Position numbers and translations under genes: made by a program
Assembly: GCF_029961765.1 (NCBI RefSeq)
Contig: NZ_CP124681.1
Coordinates: forward strand, 1,612,001 to 1,676,000
DNA from: Nocardioides sp. QY071
GTDB taxonomy: Bacteria; Actinomycetota; Actinomycetes; Propionibacteriales; Nocardioidaceae
Length of the DNA stretch: 64,000 nucleotides
Direction: 5' to 3'
Notes under the pieces: model-generated
Seen by the model: the letters and a program-made list of their open reading frames with translations, nothing else
Database searches by the model: none
What the model was told of the DNA's origin: nothing
In this document: piece after piece, positions 17,691 through 26,788 of the stretch
Numbering within the stretch: the first letter of the stretch is position 1
Layout: each line of letters starts with the position of its first letter

Positions 17691-18521
17691 TCACCGGCGG
17701 TTCGCCGGCTGCGCCCAGGGGAGGAGCCGCCGTCCTAGGGCGGTCACCAAGGTCGTGCAGAGCAACCCGAGAAGAGCGATGACGCAGATGCCGACGTACA
17801 TCGGCCGGGCCTGGAAGAGCGACCAGCTGTGCCAGATCCGGAAGCCGACGCCGCTGTTGCCCTGGACGAACTCGGCGCCGACGATGACGAGGATGGCGAC
17901 GCCCACCGAGAGCCGCAGGGCGACGAACAGCTGCGGGAGGAAGGCCGGCCACAGCACGTGGCGGAACATGTCCCAGCGGCTCGCGCCGAAGGCGCGGGCC
18001 GCCTCGCGGTAGCCCTCCGGGATGGCGGTCACGCCGGCCATGCAGGTGATCCACGTGGGGAAGAAGACGGACAGCGCGACCAGCAGGACGAGGGGCGTCT
18101 CGCCGAGCCCGAAGATCAGCAGGAGCAGTGGCAGGAGCGCGAGCTTCGGCACGGTGTAGAGCGCCGAGAGGAACGGGTCGAGCGCCGCGCGGACGAGTCC
18201 GGACAGCCCGAGCGCGAGGCCGGCCCCGGCACCGGCCGCAGAACCGGCGACGAACCCGACCACCACGCGGCGCAGGGTCGCGCCGAGGTCGTCGAGCAGC
18301 ACGCCACTGCGGATCATCTCGCCGGCGGTCGACAGGATCATCGTCGGTGCGGGGAAGAAGCGCACCGGGATGGCGTCCGTGCGCGCCGCGACCTCCCAGG
18401 CGACGAGCACGACCATCGGCGTCAGTACGGCGAGCGACCGCTCCAGCCGCCGGCGCCGGCGGGCCGTCCGGACCGGGTCGATCTCCGCGGCCGTCGGCCG
18501 GACCGCCACCGTGGCGCTCAC
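17691..18521 (-). CDS. ABC transporter permease (SsuC-like)
   Basis: Inner-membrane permease of about 276 residues with six hydrophobic segments and the EAA loop EAARAFGASRWDMFRHVLWP that contacts the ATPase. The GTG (18519-18521) overlaps the ATPase stop as GTGA. A single permease gene implies a homodimer, as in SsuABC importers. Confidence 0.9.
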   Translation of the reverse strand: MSATVAVRPTAAEIDPVRTARRRRRLERSLAVLTPMVVLVAWEVAARTDAIPVRFFPAPTMILSTAGEMIRSGVLLDDLGATLRRVVVGFVAGSAAGAGAGLALGLSGLVRAALDPFLSALYTVPKLALLPLLLLIFGLGETPLVLLVALSVFFPTWITCMAGVTAIPEGYREAARAFGASRWDMFRHVLWPAFLPQLFVALRLSVGVAILVIVGAEFVQGNSGVGFRIWHSWSLFQARPMYVGICVIALLGLLCTTLVTALGRRLLPWAQPANRR

Positions 18522-19351
18522 GAGGCCCTCCCGCCCTCGAAGGTGCGGGAGACCTCGTCGCGCAGGAGTGACCAGAGCTGCTGCTCCAGGGCCGCGAACG
18601 CGGGCTCGCCCCGGGTCTCGGCCGAGCGCGGCCGGTCGAGCGGCACGGGGAGATCGGCGAGGATCCGGCCCGGACGGGCGGACATGACGACGACACGGTC
18701 GCCGAGCAGGATGGCCTCCTCCAGGCTGTGGGTCACGAAGACGACCGTGCGCCGGTCGCTCTGCCACAGCGCGAGGAGCTCCTCCTGGAGCACGGTGCGC
18801 AGCTGGGCGTCGAGCGCCGCGAACGGCTCGTCGAGCAGGAGCACCTCGGGCTCGACGGCGAGCGCCCGGGCGATGGAGACGCGCTGGCGCATGCCGCCCG
18901 AGAGGGTCGCCGGGAAGGCGTCGGCGAAGTCGGCCAGGCCCAGGCGGGACAGCCACGTGTCGACGGTCCGGGTCGCCTGGGCACGCGGCACGCCCGCGAC
19001 GTCGAGGCCGAACCGGACGTTGGCCCGCACCGACTTCCACGGGAAGATCCCGTAGTCCTGGAACACCATCGCCGTCGGCGTGCGGCCGGTGGCCTCGTGG
19101 TGGACCAGGACCTCGCCCTCACTGGGTCGGTGGAGCCCGGCCATCATCCGCAGCAGGGTCGACTTGCCGCAGCCGGACGGCCCGACCAGGCAGACGAACT
19201 CGCCCTGGCGCACCGTGAGGTCGACGCCGTCGAGGGCGACGACGGCGTCACGGGTGCCGTACCTCTTGCCGACGCCGCGCACCTCGATAGCGGCGGTGCC
19301 CGTCGTGGCGGGCTCGGTGGTGGGGGACAAGGTGGCTCCTGGGATGTTCAT
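18518..19351 (-). CDS. ABC transporter ATP-binding protein (SsuB-like)
   Basis: 277 residues with complete motifs: Walker A GPSGCGKST, signature LSGGMRQR, Walker B VLLLDEPFAALD, and the switch His in VTHSLEEA. The ATG (19349-19351) overlaps the upstream CoA-synthetase stop as ATGA, tying uptake to activation at translation. Confidence 0.92.
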   Translation of the reverse strand: MNIPGATLSPTTEPATTGTAAIEVRGVGKRYGTRDAVVALDGVDLTVRQGEFVCLVGPSGCGKSTLLRMMAGLHRPSEGEVLVHHEATGRTPTAMVFQDYGIFPWKSVRANVRFGLDVAGVPRAQATRTVDTWLSRLGLADFADAFPATLSGGMRQRVSIARALAVEPEVLLLDEPFAALDAQLRTVLQEELLALWQSDRRTVVFVTHSLEEAILLGDRVVVMSARPGRILADLPVPLDRPRSAETRGEPAFAALEQQLWSLLRDEVSRTFEGGRAS

Positions 19352-21441
19352 GCGACGGCTCCGGCGTTCTGGTGCTGGTCGGGGATCGAGGCGAGTGCGT
19401 CGACGGCGACGACGCGCTCGGGCAGGACGATGAGCGGATTGATGTCGAGCTCGGTGACGACCCCGTCGGCGGCCAGGCGCTGCACGGCCATGACGACGTC
19501 GACGAGCGGCTCCAGGTCGACCGGCGGTGAGCCGCGGAACCCGGTGAGCAGGGCCGATCCGGTGAGGTTCGCGATCATCCGGTGCACCTCGGACCGGTCG
19601 AAAGGCGGAACCCGGAAGGACACGTCGCGGTAGATCTCCACCGCCACCCCGCCGACGCCGAGCATCACGGTCGGACCGAACACCGGGTCGGGAGCGATGC
19701 CGACGACCATCTCGACGCCGCCGTCGACCTGCTCACTGACCAGGACGCCGGCGAGCTCGCTGTCAGGGAGATCCGCGACGATCCGCTCGAAGTCGGCGAC
19801 GACGGCGCGTCCCGCCACGGCATCGGTGATCCCGAGCCGGACCAGCCCGAGGTCGGACTTGTGGGCGAGCCCGTCGACCACCGCCTTGAGCACGACGGCG
19901 CCGCCGTGGCGCTCGATCGCCCGGGCCACCTCGTCGGCGTCCGCGCACAGCACGTCGCGCGAGACCGGTACGCCGTGCTCGGCGAGCAGGCTCTTCGCGT
20001 CGAGCTCGGTGAGCTGGCGCCCGGCAGCGGCGTCGGTCCGCGGCGGGTCGGGGACCTCGGGCAGCTCGTGTGCCCGTTGCCGGAACTCGAGGTGGTCGGC
20101 GAGCGCGCGGATCGCGGCGACGCAGTTGCCGAACGTGCGGAAGACGGGGAGCCGGGAGCCGAGCAGCACCCGGCGGTAGGCGTCCTCGGTGCCGGAGGGG
20201 GATCCCCAGATGACGCAGATCGGCTTGTCGGTCGTCTCGGCGACGGCGACCAGGTCGGCGACGAGCGTGTCGCTCATCGGCGGGAAGGCGCCGGTGATGG
20301 GGACGACCAGGATGCCGACGGCGGGGTCGGCCAGGATCGTCTCGAGGATGCGCCGGCCGCGCCAGTCGCCCACCGGGTGGCCACCGTTGTCGACGGGGTT
20401 GCTCACCCGCAGGTAGTCGGGGATCCACTGGCGCAGCGTGGTGACGGTCTCCGGGCTGAGCTCGGGGAGCTCGAGCCCGGCCGCGCCGAGCAGGTCGGCC
20501 ATGTGGGCACTCGTCCCGCCGCTGATCGCGTAGACGCAGACGCCCGCGTGCGGCGGGTCGCCGGCCCGGGCGAAGAGGGCCGCGGTGTCGAGGAGCTCGT
20601 CGAGCCCGTCGACCCTGGCGACGCCGTACTGGCGCAGCACGGCCGACGCAACGTCGTCCGCGCCGGCCAGGTGCCCGGTGTGCGACATCGCCCAGGAGCG
20701 ACCGAGCTCGGTCCGGCCCACCTTGACCGCGACCAGCGGGACGCCGCGGCGGGCGGCGGCGCGGGCGGCCCGCCGGAACGCCGTCCCGTCGGCGAAGCCC
20801 TCGAGGTAGAGCGCGATCGCGCCGGTGTCCTCCTCGTGTGCGAAGTAGTCGACGAAGTGTGCGGCGTTCAGGTCGGCCTCGTTGCCGGTCGGCGCCCAGT
20901 GGCTGAACCGGATGCCCAGCTCCTGCCCCTGGAAGACGGGGCGGCCCTGGTGGCCGCTCTGGGTGATGAGCGCGATCGGCCGCCCGGGCAGGTCGGTGCG
21001 GAACTCCTCGAAGAGGTTCATGTTGGTGTTCGGCCCGAGCGCGCGGACGCCGGCCGCCCGCAGCGAGCGGACCAGCTCGGCCTGCCGCTGCTCGCCGGCC
21101 GGGCCGGTCTCGGCGTACCCGGCCGCGAAGAGGACCACGAAGCCCACCCCCTTCGCGGCGATGCCGGGCAGCACCGAGTCGACGTCGCCGATGAGCACGA
21201 TCGCGACGTCGACCTTGCCGGGGACGTCCTCGACGCTGCGGTAGGCGGTCATGCCGTCGATGACCTCGCGGCGGGGGTGGACGGGCACCGCCTCGGCGCC
21301 GACGCGCGCGGCCCACGCGGCGACCCGGCGCCAGTTGAGGGTCGTCGGCCGCCCCTCGGCGTTCGAGGCCCCGATCACCGCCACCCGCTCGGGTCGGAAC
21401 AGGGCGTCGAGGTCGACGCTCGCGCGGTCGATGTGGTCCAT
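19348..21441 (-). CDS. Acyl-CoA synthetase, ADP-forming (fused alpha-beta)
   Basis: 697 residues: a CoA-binding Rossmann domain (VAVIGASNAEGRP), a succinyl-CoA-synthetase-like domain with the likely phosphohistidine region MSHTGHLAGADD, and a C-terminal ATP-grasp domain (VVLKAVVDGLAHKSDLGLV, TELDINPLIVLP). It makes an acyl-CoA from acid, CoA and ATP. In this family the phosphate passes through a histidine; substrate is unknown. It is the first gene of the operon, facing the TetR gene over a palindromic operator. Confidence 0.87.
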   Translation of the reverse strand: MDHIDRASVDLDALFRPERVAVIGASNAEGRPTTLNWRRVAAWAARVGAEAVPVHPRREVIDGMTAYRSVEDVPGKVDVAIVLIGDVDSVLPGIAAKGVGFVVLFAAGYAETGPAGEQRQAELVRSLRAAGVRALGPNTNMNLFEEFRTDLPGRPIALITQSGHQGRPVFQGQELGIRFSHWAPTGNEADLNAAHFVDYFAHEEDTGAIALYLEGFADGTAFRRAARAAARRGVPLVAVKVGRTELGRSWAMSHTGHLAGADDVASAVLRQYGVARVDGLDELLDTAALFARAGDPPHAGVCVYAISGGTSAHMADLLGAAGLELPELSPETVTTLRQWIPDYLRVSNPVDNGGHPVGDWRGRRILETILADPAVGILVVPITGAFPPMSDTLVADLVAVAETTDKPICVIWGSPSGTEDAYRRVLLGSRLPVFRTFGNCVAAIRALADHLEFRQRAHELPEVPDPPRTDAAAGRQLTELDAKSLLAEHGVPVSRDVLCADADEVARAIERHGGAVVLKAVVDGLAHKSDLGLVRLGITDAVAGRAVVADFERIVADLPDSELAGVLVSEQVDGGVEMVVGIAPDPVFGPTVMLGVGGVAVEIYRDVSFRVPPFDRSEVHRMIANLTGSALLTGFRGSPPVDLEPLVDVVMAVQRLAADGVVTELDINPLIVLPERVVAVDALASIPDQHQNAGAVA

Positions 21442-21494
21442 CCAACACTCCTTGGGCGAAGCAAATGCTTGGTTCGGGGGGAGTGTCAGGTTTT

Positions 21495-21510
21495 ACTAAC
21501 GATCGTTAGT
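21495..21510. promoter_or_regulatory. Perfect 16-bp palindromic operator between the catabolic operon and its TetR gene
   Basis: ACTAACGATCGTTAGT reads the same on both strands. It lies 54 bases from the CoA-synthetase start and 28 bases from the TetR start, and just upstream of a TAGGAT -10-like box (21522-21527) for the TetR gene. Position and symmetry fit TetR autoregulation. Confidence 0.8.
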
Positions 21511-21537
21511 CTGTCAAGGCCTAGGATGCGGAGTCCC

Positions 21538-22173
21538 ATGAACGACGACACGACACGACGGCGCGGCCGGCCGCGCGGCAGGCCGGGGACGAACCCGGCC
21601 GAGCGGATCCTCGACGCCGCCGCGGAGTCCTTCGCGACCCACGGCCTGCGCGGCGCCTCGATGCGCACGATCGCCGATGCCGCCGGCATGCGGGCGCCGT
21701 CGATCTACAACCACTTCGCGAGCAAGGACGAGCTGCTGATCGCCGTCGGCAAGCGCTACTTCGCGGCGCTCGTCCCAGAGCTGCAGGCCGCCTCACACAA
21801 GCCCGGCACCGGCGTCGCCCGCCTCGAGAACCTGATCCGGGCCGCCACCGCGGTCGCCACGGAGCACCCCTTCGACCACCTCACGATGGTCCGCGAGCTC
21901 ATGCAGGTGCGGCGCGAGCCCGGCGCGGAGTCCCTGGTCGCCGACGGCCAGCGCTGCATCGCGATCTGGCACATGGTCATCCGCCGCGGCCAGGGCGACG
22001 GGTCGCTGCGCGCCGACATCTCACCGGCCGGCATGACCTGGCTCATCTTCACCGCCATCACCGGTCTCGCGGACCCGGGCCGGCGGGCCGACATCCTGGG
22101 CGATCCCACGACGCGCAACGTCGACACACTGTGTGCGGTCCTGATCGACGGGGCGCGACCGGTCAGTCGATGA
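21538..22173 (+). CDS. TetR-family regulator of the adjacent CoA/ABC operon
   Basis: About 211 residues. After a basic tail (RRRGRPRGRPG), the helix-turn-helix is SMRTIADAAGMRAPSIYNHFASKDELL. Two in-frame ATGs exist; at 21538 a TAGGAT box lies ten bases upstream (leaderless) and GGAG is also close, while 21526 would fall inside the -10. The C-terminal domain should bind a small effector, perhaps an acyl-CoA of the pathway. It overlaps the convergent LuxR gene by 11 bases. Confidence 0.85.
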   Translation: MNDDTTRRRGRPRGRPGTNPAERILDAAAESFATHGLRGASMRTIADAAGMRAPSIYNHFASKDELLIAVGKRYFAALVPELQAASHKPGTGVARLENLIRAATAVATEHPFDHLTMVRELMQVRREPGAESLVADGQRCIAIWHMVIRRGQGDGSLRADISPAGMTWLIFTAITGLADPGRRADILGDPTTRNVDTLCAVLIDGARPVSR

Positions 22174-23014
22174 CGCCGGCCTCCCGCGCCAGCCGTACGG
22201 CGTGGACGCGGTTGGTCGCGTGCAGCTTGCGCATCGCGTTCTTGAGGTACGACTTCACGGTGCTCTCGACGATCCCGAGTGAGTCCGCGACCTCGCGGTT
22301 GCTCTGGCCGAGCGCGACGTGGGCGAGCACGTCGACCTCACGGGCGGCCAGGCCCGTCGGCACCTCGTCGCCCGTACGACGAGCAGCAGGCCCCGCGGGG
22401 GATCGGCCGTGGTCCACGCGGCTGCGGACCTCCTCGAGGCGGGCGCGCAGGGCCTCGTCCTGGACCAGCGAGGCGAGGTCGGCGAGCTCGTCGGAGATGT
22501 CGCGCAGGTCGGCGCGGGTCAGCGCCACGTCGGGGGTGGTGCGCTGGGCGACGGGTTCGAGCCCGGCGAGCCGGCGCCGGACCTCGTCGTCGACCGCGAG
22601 CTCGCGCTCGACGCGGCGCACGAGTGGCAGGAAGGCGTCGTACCAGACGTCGCCGAGGTGGACCTGGGTCCGGTGGCCGATGTAGACGACCATCCGCGGC
22701 GCCCGGTCGACCATGATCGGCAGCGCCGTGACCGTCTCCAGCTCCTCGGCCCGCACCGGGACGTCGTACTGGTGGGTGATGCCGCGGGCGTCGTAGTAGT
22801 TGGTGACCGACGCGGGCCGGCCCAGCAGGAGTGCCTTGCCGCCCAGGCCGTAGCCGGAGCGGACCCGCAGGCCCCGCAGCGAGCCGGTCTTGGCGCCGTG
22901 GAGCGCGGTGACGTGGATCGCCGCGCCGCCGGTCGTGACCGGTCCGCCGAAGGCCATGTCGCCACGCCCGGCGGCGTGGAACTCCGCCACGGTGCGCGCG
23001 AGGTCGAGGGCCAT
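22163..23014 (-). CDS. GAF-like/LuxR-type transcriptional regulator
   Basis: About 283 residues. The N-terminal half reads as a GAF-like sensor (VTALHGAKTGSLRGLRV, GRPASVTNYYDARGI), resembling activators of actinobacterial catabolic operons. The C-terminal LuxR helix-turn-helix is LAAREVDVLAHVALGQSNRE then VESTVKSYLKNAM. I take the ATG at 23012-23014; an upstream in-frame start at 23059 extends into the intergenic repeats. It diverges from the MFS gene. Confidence 0.8.
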   Translation of the reverse strand: MALDLARTVAEFHAAGRGDMAFGGPVTTGGAAIHVTALHGAKTGSLRGLRVRSGYGLGGKALLLGRPASVTNYYDARGITHQYDVPVRAEELETVTALPIMVDRAPRMVVYIGHRTQVHLGDVWYDAFLPLVRRVERELAVDDEVRRRLAGLEPVAQRTTPDVALTRADLRDISDELADLASLVQDEALRARLEEVRSRVDHGRSPAGPAARRTGDEVPTGLAAREVDVLAHVALGQSNREVADSLGIVESTVKSYLKNAMRKLHATNRVHAVRLAREAGVID

Positions 23015-23059
23015 GTCTCCACGGTAGGTGACTGCGGTCACAGGCGGCAACGACAGCAC

Positions 23060-23092
23060 CCTCCTTGGGGGGTAGTACCTCCTTCGAGGGGT
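23060..23092. repeat. Two direct repeats in the LuxR/MFS intergenic region
   Basis: CCTCCTTGGGGGGT (23060-23073) and CCTCCTTCGAGGGGT (23078-23092) are imperfect direct repeats 18 bases apart, between the divergent starts. They could be tandem activator sites for the LuxR protein; no experiment or known motif backs this. Confidence 0.4.
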
Positions 23093-23154
23093 TCGGGGGC
23101 GGTGTGGCCCGGCTCACACTCCCGGCGATCGACCGAACCCGAGGAGTGGAATCC

Positions 23155-24477
23155 ATGTCCGAACGACCGACCCCGATGCGACGGGTGGCCTTCGCGAGCT
23201 GCGCGGGCACGACCATCGAGTTCTACGACTTCTTCATCTACGGCACCGCCGCCGCGCTGGTGTTCCCGACGGTGTTCTTCCCGGCGCTGGGGGACTCCGC
23301 CGCGAGCGTGGCCTCCTTCGCCACCTTCGCCGTCGCGTTCATCGCCCGGCCGCTGGGCGCGATCGGCTTCGGGCACTTCGGTGACCGGCTCGGCCGCAAG
23401 AGGACGCTGATCAGCACGCTGCTGCTCATGGGCGCGGCCACCGTGGCGATCGGCCTGCTGCCGGGCGCCGCGAGCATCGGCGTCGCCGCGCCGATCCTGC
23501 TGGTCGCCCTGCGGTTCCTGCAGGGCCTGGCCGTCGGCGGCGAGTGGGCGGGCGCGACGCTGCTGGCGGCGGAGTACGCGCCGGCGCACAAGCGCGGCCT
23601 GTACGGCGCCTTCCCGCAGATGGGCCCCGCCCTCGCGTTCGCGCTGTCCAGCGGCACCTTCCTCCTCGTCAACCGCGTGGTCGGCGACGCCAGCCCGGCC
23701 TTCCTCGACTGGGGCTGGCGGCTGCCGTTCATCGCGAGCTCGCTGCTCGTGGCCGTCGGCCTCTACGTGCGGCTGAAGGTCGAGGAGACCCCGATGTTCC
23801 AGGAGAACGCCCGCACCCGCGCCTCGACCCAGGGCCCGCTCGCCTCGGCGCTGCGCCACCAGTGGAAGGAGATCCTCCTCGGTGGCGGCTCGCTCGCCAT
23901 GCTGTTCGCGTTCTTCTACGTCGGCACGGCCTTCCTGACCTCGTACGGCGCTACGACGCTCGGCCTGTCCCGGCCGACCGTGCTCACCATCGGTGTCGCC
24001 GCCGCCTTCGTGTTCGGCTCGATCACGCTGCTCTCGGCCGTCTTCAGCGACCGGATCGGCCGCAAGAAGGTGGTCCTCGGCTCCTGCCTCGTCGCGATCC
24101 CGTGGGGCTTCGCGCTGTTCCCGATCCTCGACCACGGCACCACCGCGGCCTTCGCGATCGGCCTGTTCGGCACGCTCGCCATCTTCGCGATCTCCTACGG
24201 CCCGGCCGGCGCGATGCTGCCCGAGATGTTCCGCACCGAGTACCGCTACACGGGCGCCGGCATGGCCTACAACCTCGCCGGCGTGATCGGCGGCGGCACG
24301 GCGCCGTACCTCGCCTCCGACTTCGCGGAGGCGGGCAACACCTCGGCGATCGGCTGGATGCTCGCGGTCTTCGCCCTCGGCAGCGTGGTGTGCGTGCTGC
24401 TCATGCCGGAGACCCGGCACCGGGCGATGACCCGTCAGGACGCCGAGGCCGAGATCCTCGCGCCGGTGAACGTGTAG
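23155..24477 (+). CDS. MFS transporter, metabolite:H+ symporter (MHS) type
   Basis: Twelve-helix inner-membrane symporter, about 440 residues. MHS-type signatures are seen: GTTIEFYDFFIYGTAAAL near the start, then GFGHFGDRLGRKRTL between helices 2 and 3, and the second-half repeat SDRIGRKKVVLG. Relatives move shikimate, proline/betaine, alpha-ketoglutarate or aromatic acids. The ATG at 23155 follows GAGGAG at good spacing. Its 3' end overlaps the convergent monooxygenase gene by 43 bases. Its regulator may be the divergent LuxR protein. Confidence 0.9.
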   Translation: MSERPTPMRRVAFASCAGTTIEFYDFFIYGTAAALVFPTVFFPALGDSAASVASFATFAVAFIARPLGAIGFGHFGDRLGRKRTLISTLLLMGAATVAIGLLPGAASIGVAAPILLVALRFLQGLAVGGEWAGATLLAAEYAPAHKRGLYGAFPQMGPALAFALSSGTFLLVNRVVGDASPAFLDWGWRLPFIASSLLVAVGLYVRLKVEETPMFQENARTRASTQGPLASALRHQWKEILLGGGSLAMLFAFFYVGTAFLTSYGATTLGLSRPTVLTIGVAAAFVFGSITLLSAVFSDRIGRKKVVLGSCLVAIPWGFALFPILDHGTTAAFAIGLFGTLAIFAISYGPAGAMLPEMFRTEYRYTGAGMAYNLAGVIGGGTAPYLASDFAEAGNTSAIGWMLAVFALGSVVCVLLMPETRHRAMTRQDAEAEILAPVNV

Positions 24478-25943
24478 TCGTCCAGCGGGAAGCGGGTGGC
24501 CTCGCGTGCTGCGCTCAACGTCGACGTCGGGCGCAGCAGCACCGCCTCGCCATGCTGGTTGAAGTAGTAGCTGCGGGCGGTGGCGCAGCTGCCGGCGTTG
24601 AACACGGAGTTGTCGAGGAGGCCGGTCATCCGGTCCAGGAACCGGTCGTTGGCCTCCTCGGTGACCTCCACGACGTCGGCGCTGCGCTTCCGCATCGCCC
24701 GCAGCACCCGCCCCAGGTGGGCCATCTGCGTCTCGATCGTCGTGAAGTACGACAGCCCGGAGTAGGAGTAGGGGCTGTTGAGCGAGAAGAAGTTCGGGAA
24801 CCTCGGGATCGTGATGCCCTCGTAGGCGCAGAACCGGTTGGCCCGCCACCAGGCGCCGAGGTCGCGGCCCTCGCGCCCGACGATCCGGATCGCCGGGAAG
24901 TTCACGTCCCACAGGTTGAATCCCGTGGCGAGCACGAGGACGTCGAGGTCGACCCGGTTGCCGTCGGCGGTGACGATGCCGCCCGCGTCGACGTGGTCGA
25001 TGCTCGTCGTCTCGAGGTCGACGTGCGGCTTGGTGAACGTCGGGTAGTAGGTGTTGGAGAACGTCGGCCGCTTGCAGCCGAAGTCGTAGTCGGGAGTGAG
25101 CTTGGCCCGCAGCTCCGGGTCCTTCACCTGCCGCCTGAGATGGGCCTCGCAGACCCGCTTGCCGGCGGCGTTGGCCCAGGGCAGGTCGCGGAAGTGCAGC
25201 ACGCCGGCGACCATCATCACCTCGAGGATCGACGTACCGACCAGGCGCGTGACCCTCTGCGTGAGCGGCACCTTCGCGAACGCGCCGCGCACGATGCCCG
25301 GCACCGGGCCGTCCATCTTCGGGCTGACGTAGATCGGCGTGCGCTGGTAGACGGTGAGGTGGTCGGCGACCTTCGCGAGCTCGGGGATCAGCTGGACGGC
25401 GGTCGCGCCGGTCCCGATGATGCCGACCCGCTTGCCGGTGAGCTCGACGTCGTCGTCCCACCGCGTCGTGTGCATGACGGTGCCCGCGAAGTCCGCCACG
25501 CCGGGGATGTCCGGCAGCCTGGGCTGGGAGAGGAAGCCGGTCGCGGTCAGCAGGAAGCGGCCGCGGACCACCTCGCCGCCGGCGATCGTCACCTCCCACG
25601 CGGAGGACTCCTCGTCCCAGCGGGCGTCCTCGACGACGGTGCCGAAGCGCATGTGGTGGCGCAGGTCGTACTTGTCGGCGACGTGCAGCGCGTACCTCTT
25701 GAGCTCCGGCCCGGGCGCGAACAGCCGCGACCAGTGCGGGTTCGGCTCGAAGGAGTAGGAGTACGTCGAGCTCGGGATGTCGACCGCGAGGCCGGGGTAG
25801 CGGTTGACGTGCCAGGTGCCGCCGAGGTCGTCCTCGCGCTCGAGGATCACCAGGTCGTCGTACCCCTGGCGCTTCAGCTCGATGGCGGCGCCCATGCCGC
25901 CGAAGCCCGCGCCGACGATGACCGCGTCGTGGAGGGTGCTCAT
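24435..25943 (-). CDS. Flavin-containing Baeyer-Villiger-type monooxygenase
   Basis: 502 residues, FAD- and NADPH-dependent. Two Rossmann loops are visible: VGAGFGGMGAA near the start and IGTGATAVQLIPEL. Between them FAGTVMHTTRWDDD fits the Baeyer-Villiger fingerprint FxGxxxHxxxW[P/D]. It would insert oxygen next to a ketone to make an ester or lactone. The ATG overlaps the SDR stop as ATGA. It is the third gene of the patatin-SDR-BVMO operon, so a route alcohol to ketone (SDR), ester (BVMO) and hydrolysis (patatin) is plausible. Confidence 0.88.
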   Translation of the reverse strand: MSTLHDAVIVGAGFGGMGAAIELKRQGYDDLVILEREDDLGGTWHVNRYPGLAVDIPSSTYSYSFEPNPHWSRLFAPGPELKRYALHVADKYDLRHHMRFGTVVEDARWDEESSAWEVTIAGGEVVRGRFLLTATGFLSQPRLPDIPGVADFAGTVMHTTRWDDDVELTGKRVGIIGTGATAVQLIPELAKVADHLTVYQRTPIYVSPKMDGPVPGIVRGAFAKVPLTQRVTRLVGTSILEVMMVAGVLHFRDLPWANAAGKRVCEAHLRRQVKDPELRAKLTPDYDFGCKRPTFSNTYYPTFTKPHVDLETTSIDHVDAGGIVTADGNRVDLDVLVLATGFNLWDVNFPAIRIVGREGRDLGAWWRANRFCAYEGITIPRFPNFFSLNSPYSYSGLSYFTTIETQMAHLGRVLRAMRKRSADVVEVTEEANDRFLDRMTGLLDNSVFNAGSCATARSYYFNQHGEAVLLRPTSTLSAAREATRFPLDDYTFTGARISASAS

Positions 25944-26788
25944 CGGGTGGTCCTCTCGGTGGCGGCGTCGTTGAGACGCGCGGTGTAGCCGGCTCGCTCG
26001 GTGGTGTCGGTGTGCAGCGCCCGGTCGTCGCGGACGACCCTGCGGACGCGATCGAGCACGCCGGTGGGGATCAGGGTGGTCGTGGCGGCCAGCGCGCCGA
26101 CGTACCGGGGCACGGCGATCTCGGCCTCGCGGCCGCGGACCGAGCCGACCACGGCATCGGCGATCCGCTGCGGGGTGACCTTGGGGATCGGCCTCATGTC
26201 GAGGCCGGAGGCGAGGTCGGTGTCGACCGCGGACGGCAGGACGGCGGTGAGGGTGACGCCGTGGGGCGCCATCTCCAGCCGGGTCGCGGCGGTCAGCCCG
26301 ACGACCGCGAACTTGCTGGCGTTGTAGACCGCGAGCCCCGGGATCGGGAACTTGCCCGCGAGCGAGGCCACGTTGACGACGTGGCCGCGGCGGCGCTCGA
26401 CCATGCCGGGCAGCACCCGGCGCATGCCGTGCAGCACGCCGTGGACGTTGACCTCCATCATCAGCCGGTCCAGCGCGGGATCCATGTCCAGGAACGCGCC
26501 GTTCGGCATCACGCCGGCGTTGTTGACCAGCACGTCGACCGGGCCGTGCTCGGCCTCGGCAGCCGTCACGAAGGCGTCGTACGACGACCGGTCGGCCACG
26601 TCGAGGTGGTGGGCGCTCGCGCCGACCTCGTCGGCGGTCGCCTTCGCGAGGTCGAGGTCGAGGTCGCCGAGGGAGACCTCGGACCCGCGGGCGAGGAAGG
26701 CCTCGACGGTGGCGCGGCCGATGCCGCGGGCGCCGCCGGTGACGACGACGTGCGCGCCGGCCAGGTCGATCGGGGTGGGGCGGGTCAT
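25940..26788 (-). CDS. SDR-family oxidoreductase
   Basis: Classical short-chain dehydrogenase of about 282 residues: VVTGGARGIGRA, LVNNAGVMPNG, active-site VYNASKFAV (YxxxK). A C-terminal extension (VLDRVRRVVRDDRALH) is typical of a group of actinobacterial lipid/steroid-type SDRs. ATGA overlaps tie it to patatin upstream and BVMO downstream. The start is the ATG at 26786-26788; longer reading upstream overlaps patatin and is rejected. Confidence 0.87.
   Translation of the reverse strand: MTRPTPIDLAGAHVVVTGGARGIGRATVEAFLARGSEVSLGDLDLDLAKATADEVGASAHHLDVADRSSYDAFVTAAEAEHGPVDVLVNNAGVMPNGAFLDMDPALDRLMMEVNVHGVLHGMRRVLPGMVERRRGHVVNVASLAGKFPIPGLAVYNASKFAVVGLTAATRLEMAPHGVTLTAVLPSAVDTDLASGLDMRPIPKVTPQRIADAVVGSVRGREAEIAVPRYVGALAATTTLIPTGVLDRVRRVVRDDRALHTDTTERAGYTARLNDAATERTTR

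Noticed and set aside
19582-21537. Long plus-strand frame upstream of the TetR start
   Set aside because: It is the shadow of the ADP-forming CoA synthetase; the TetR protein starts near 21538.
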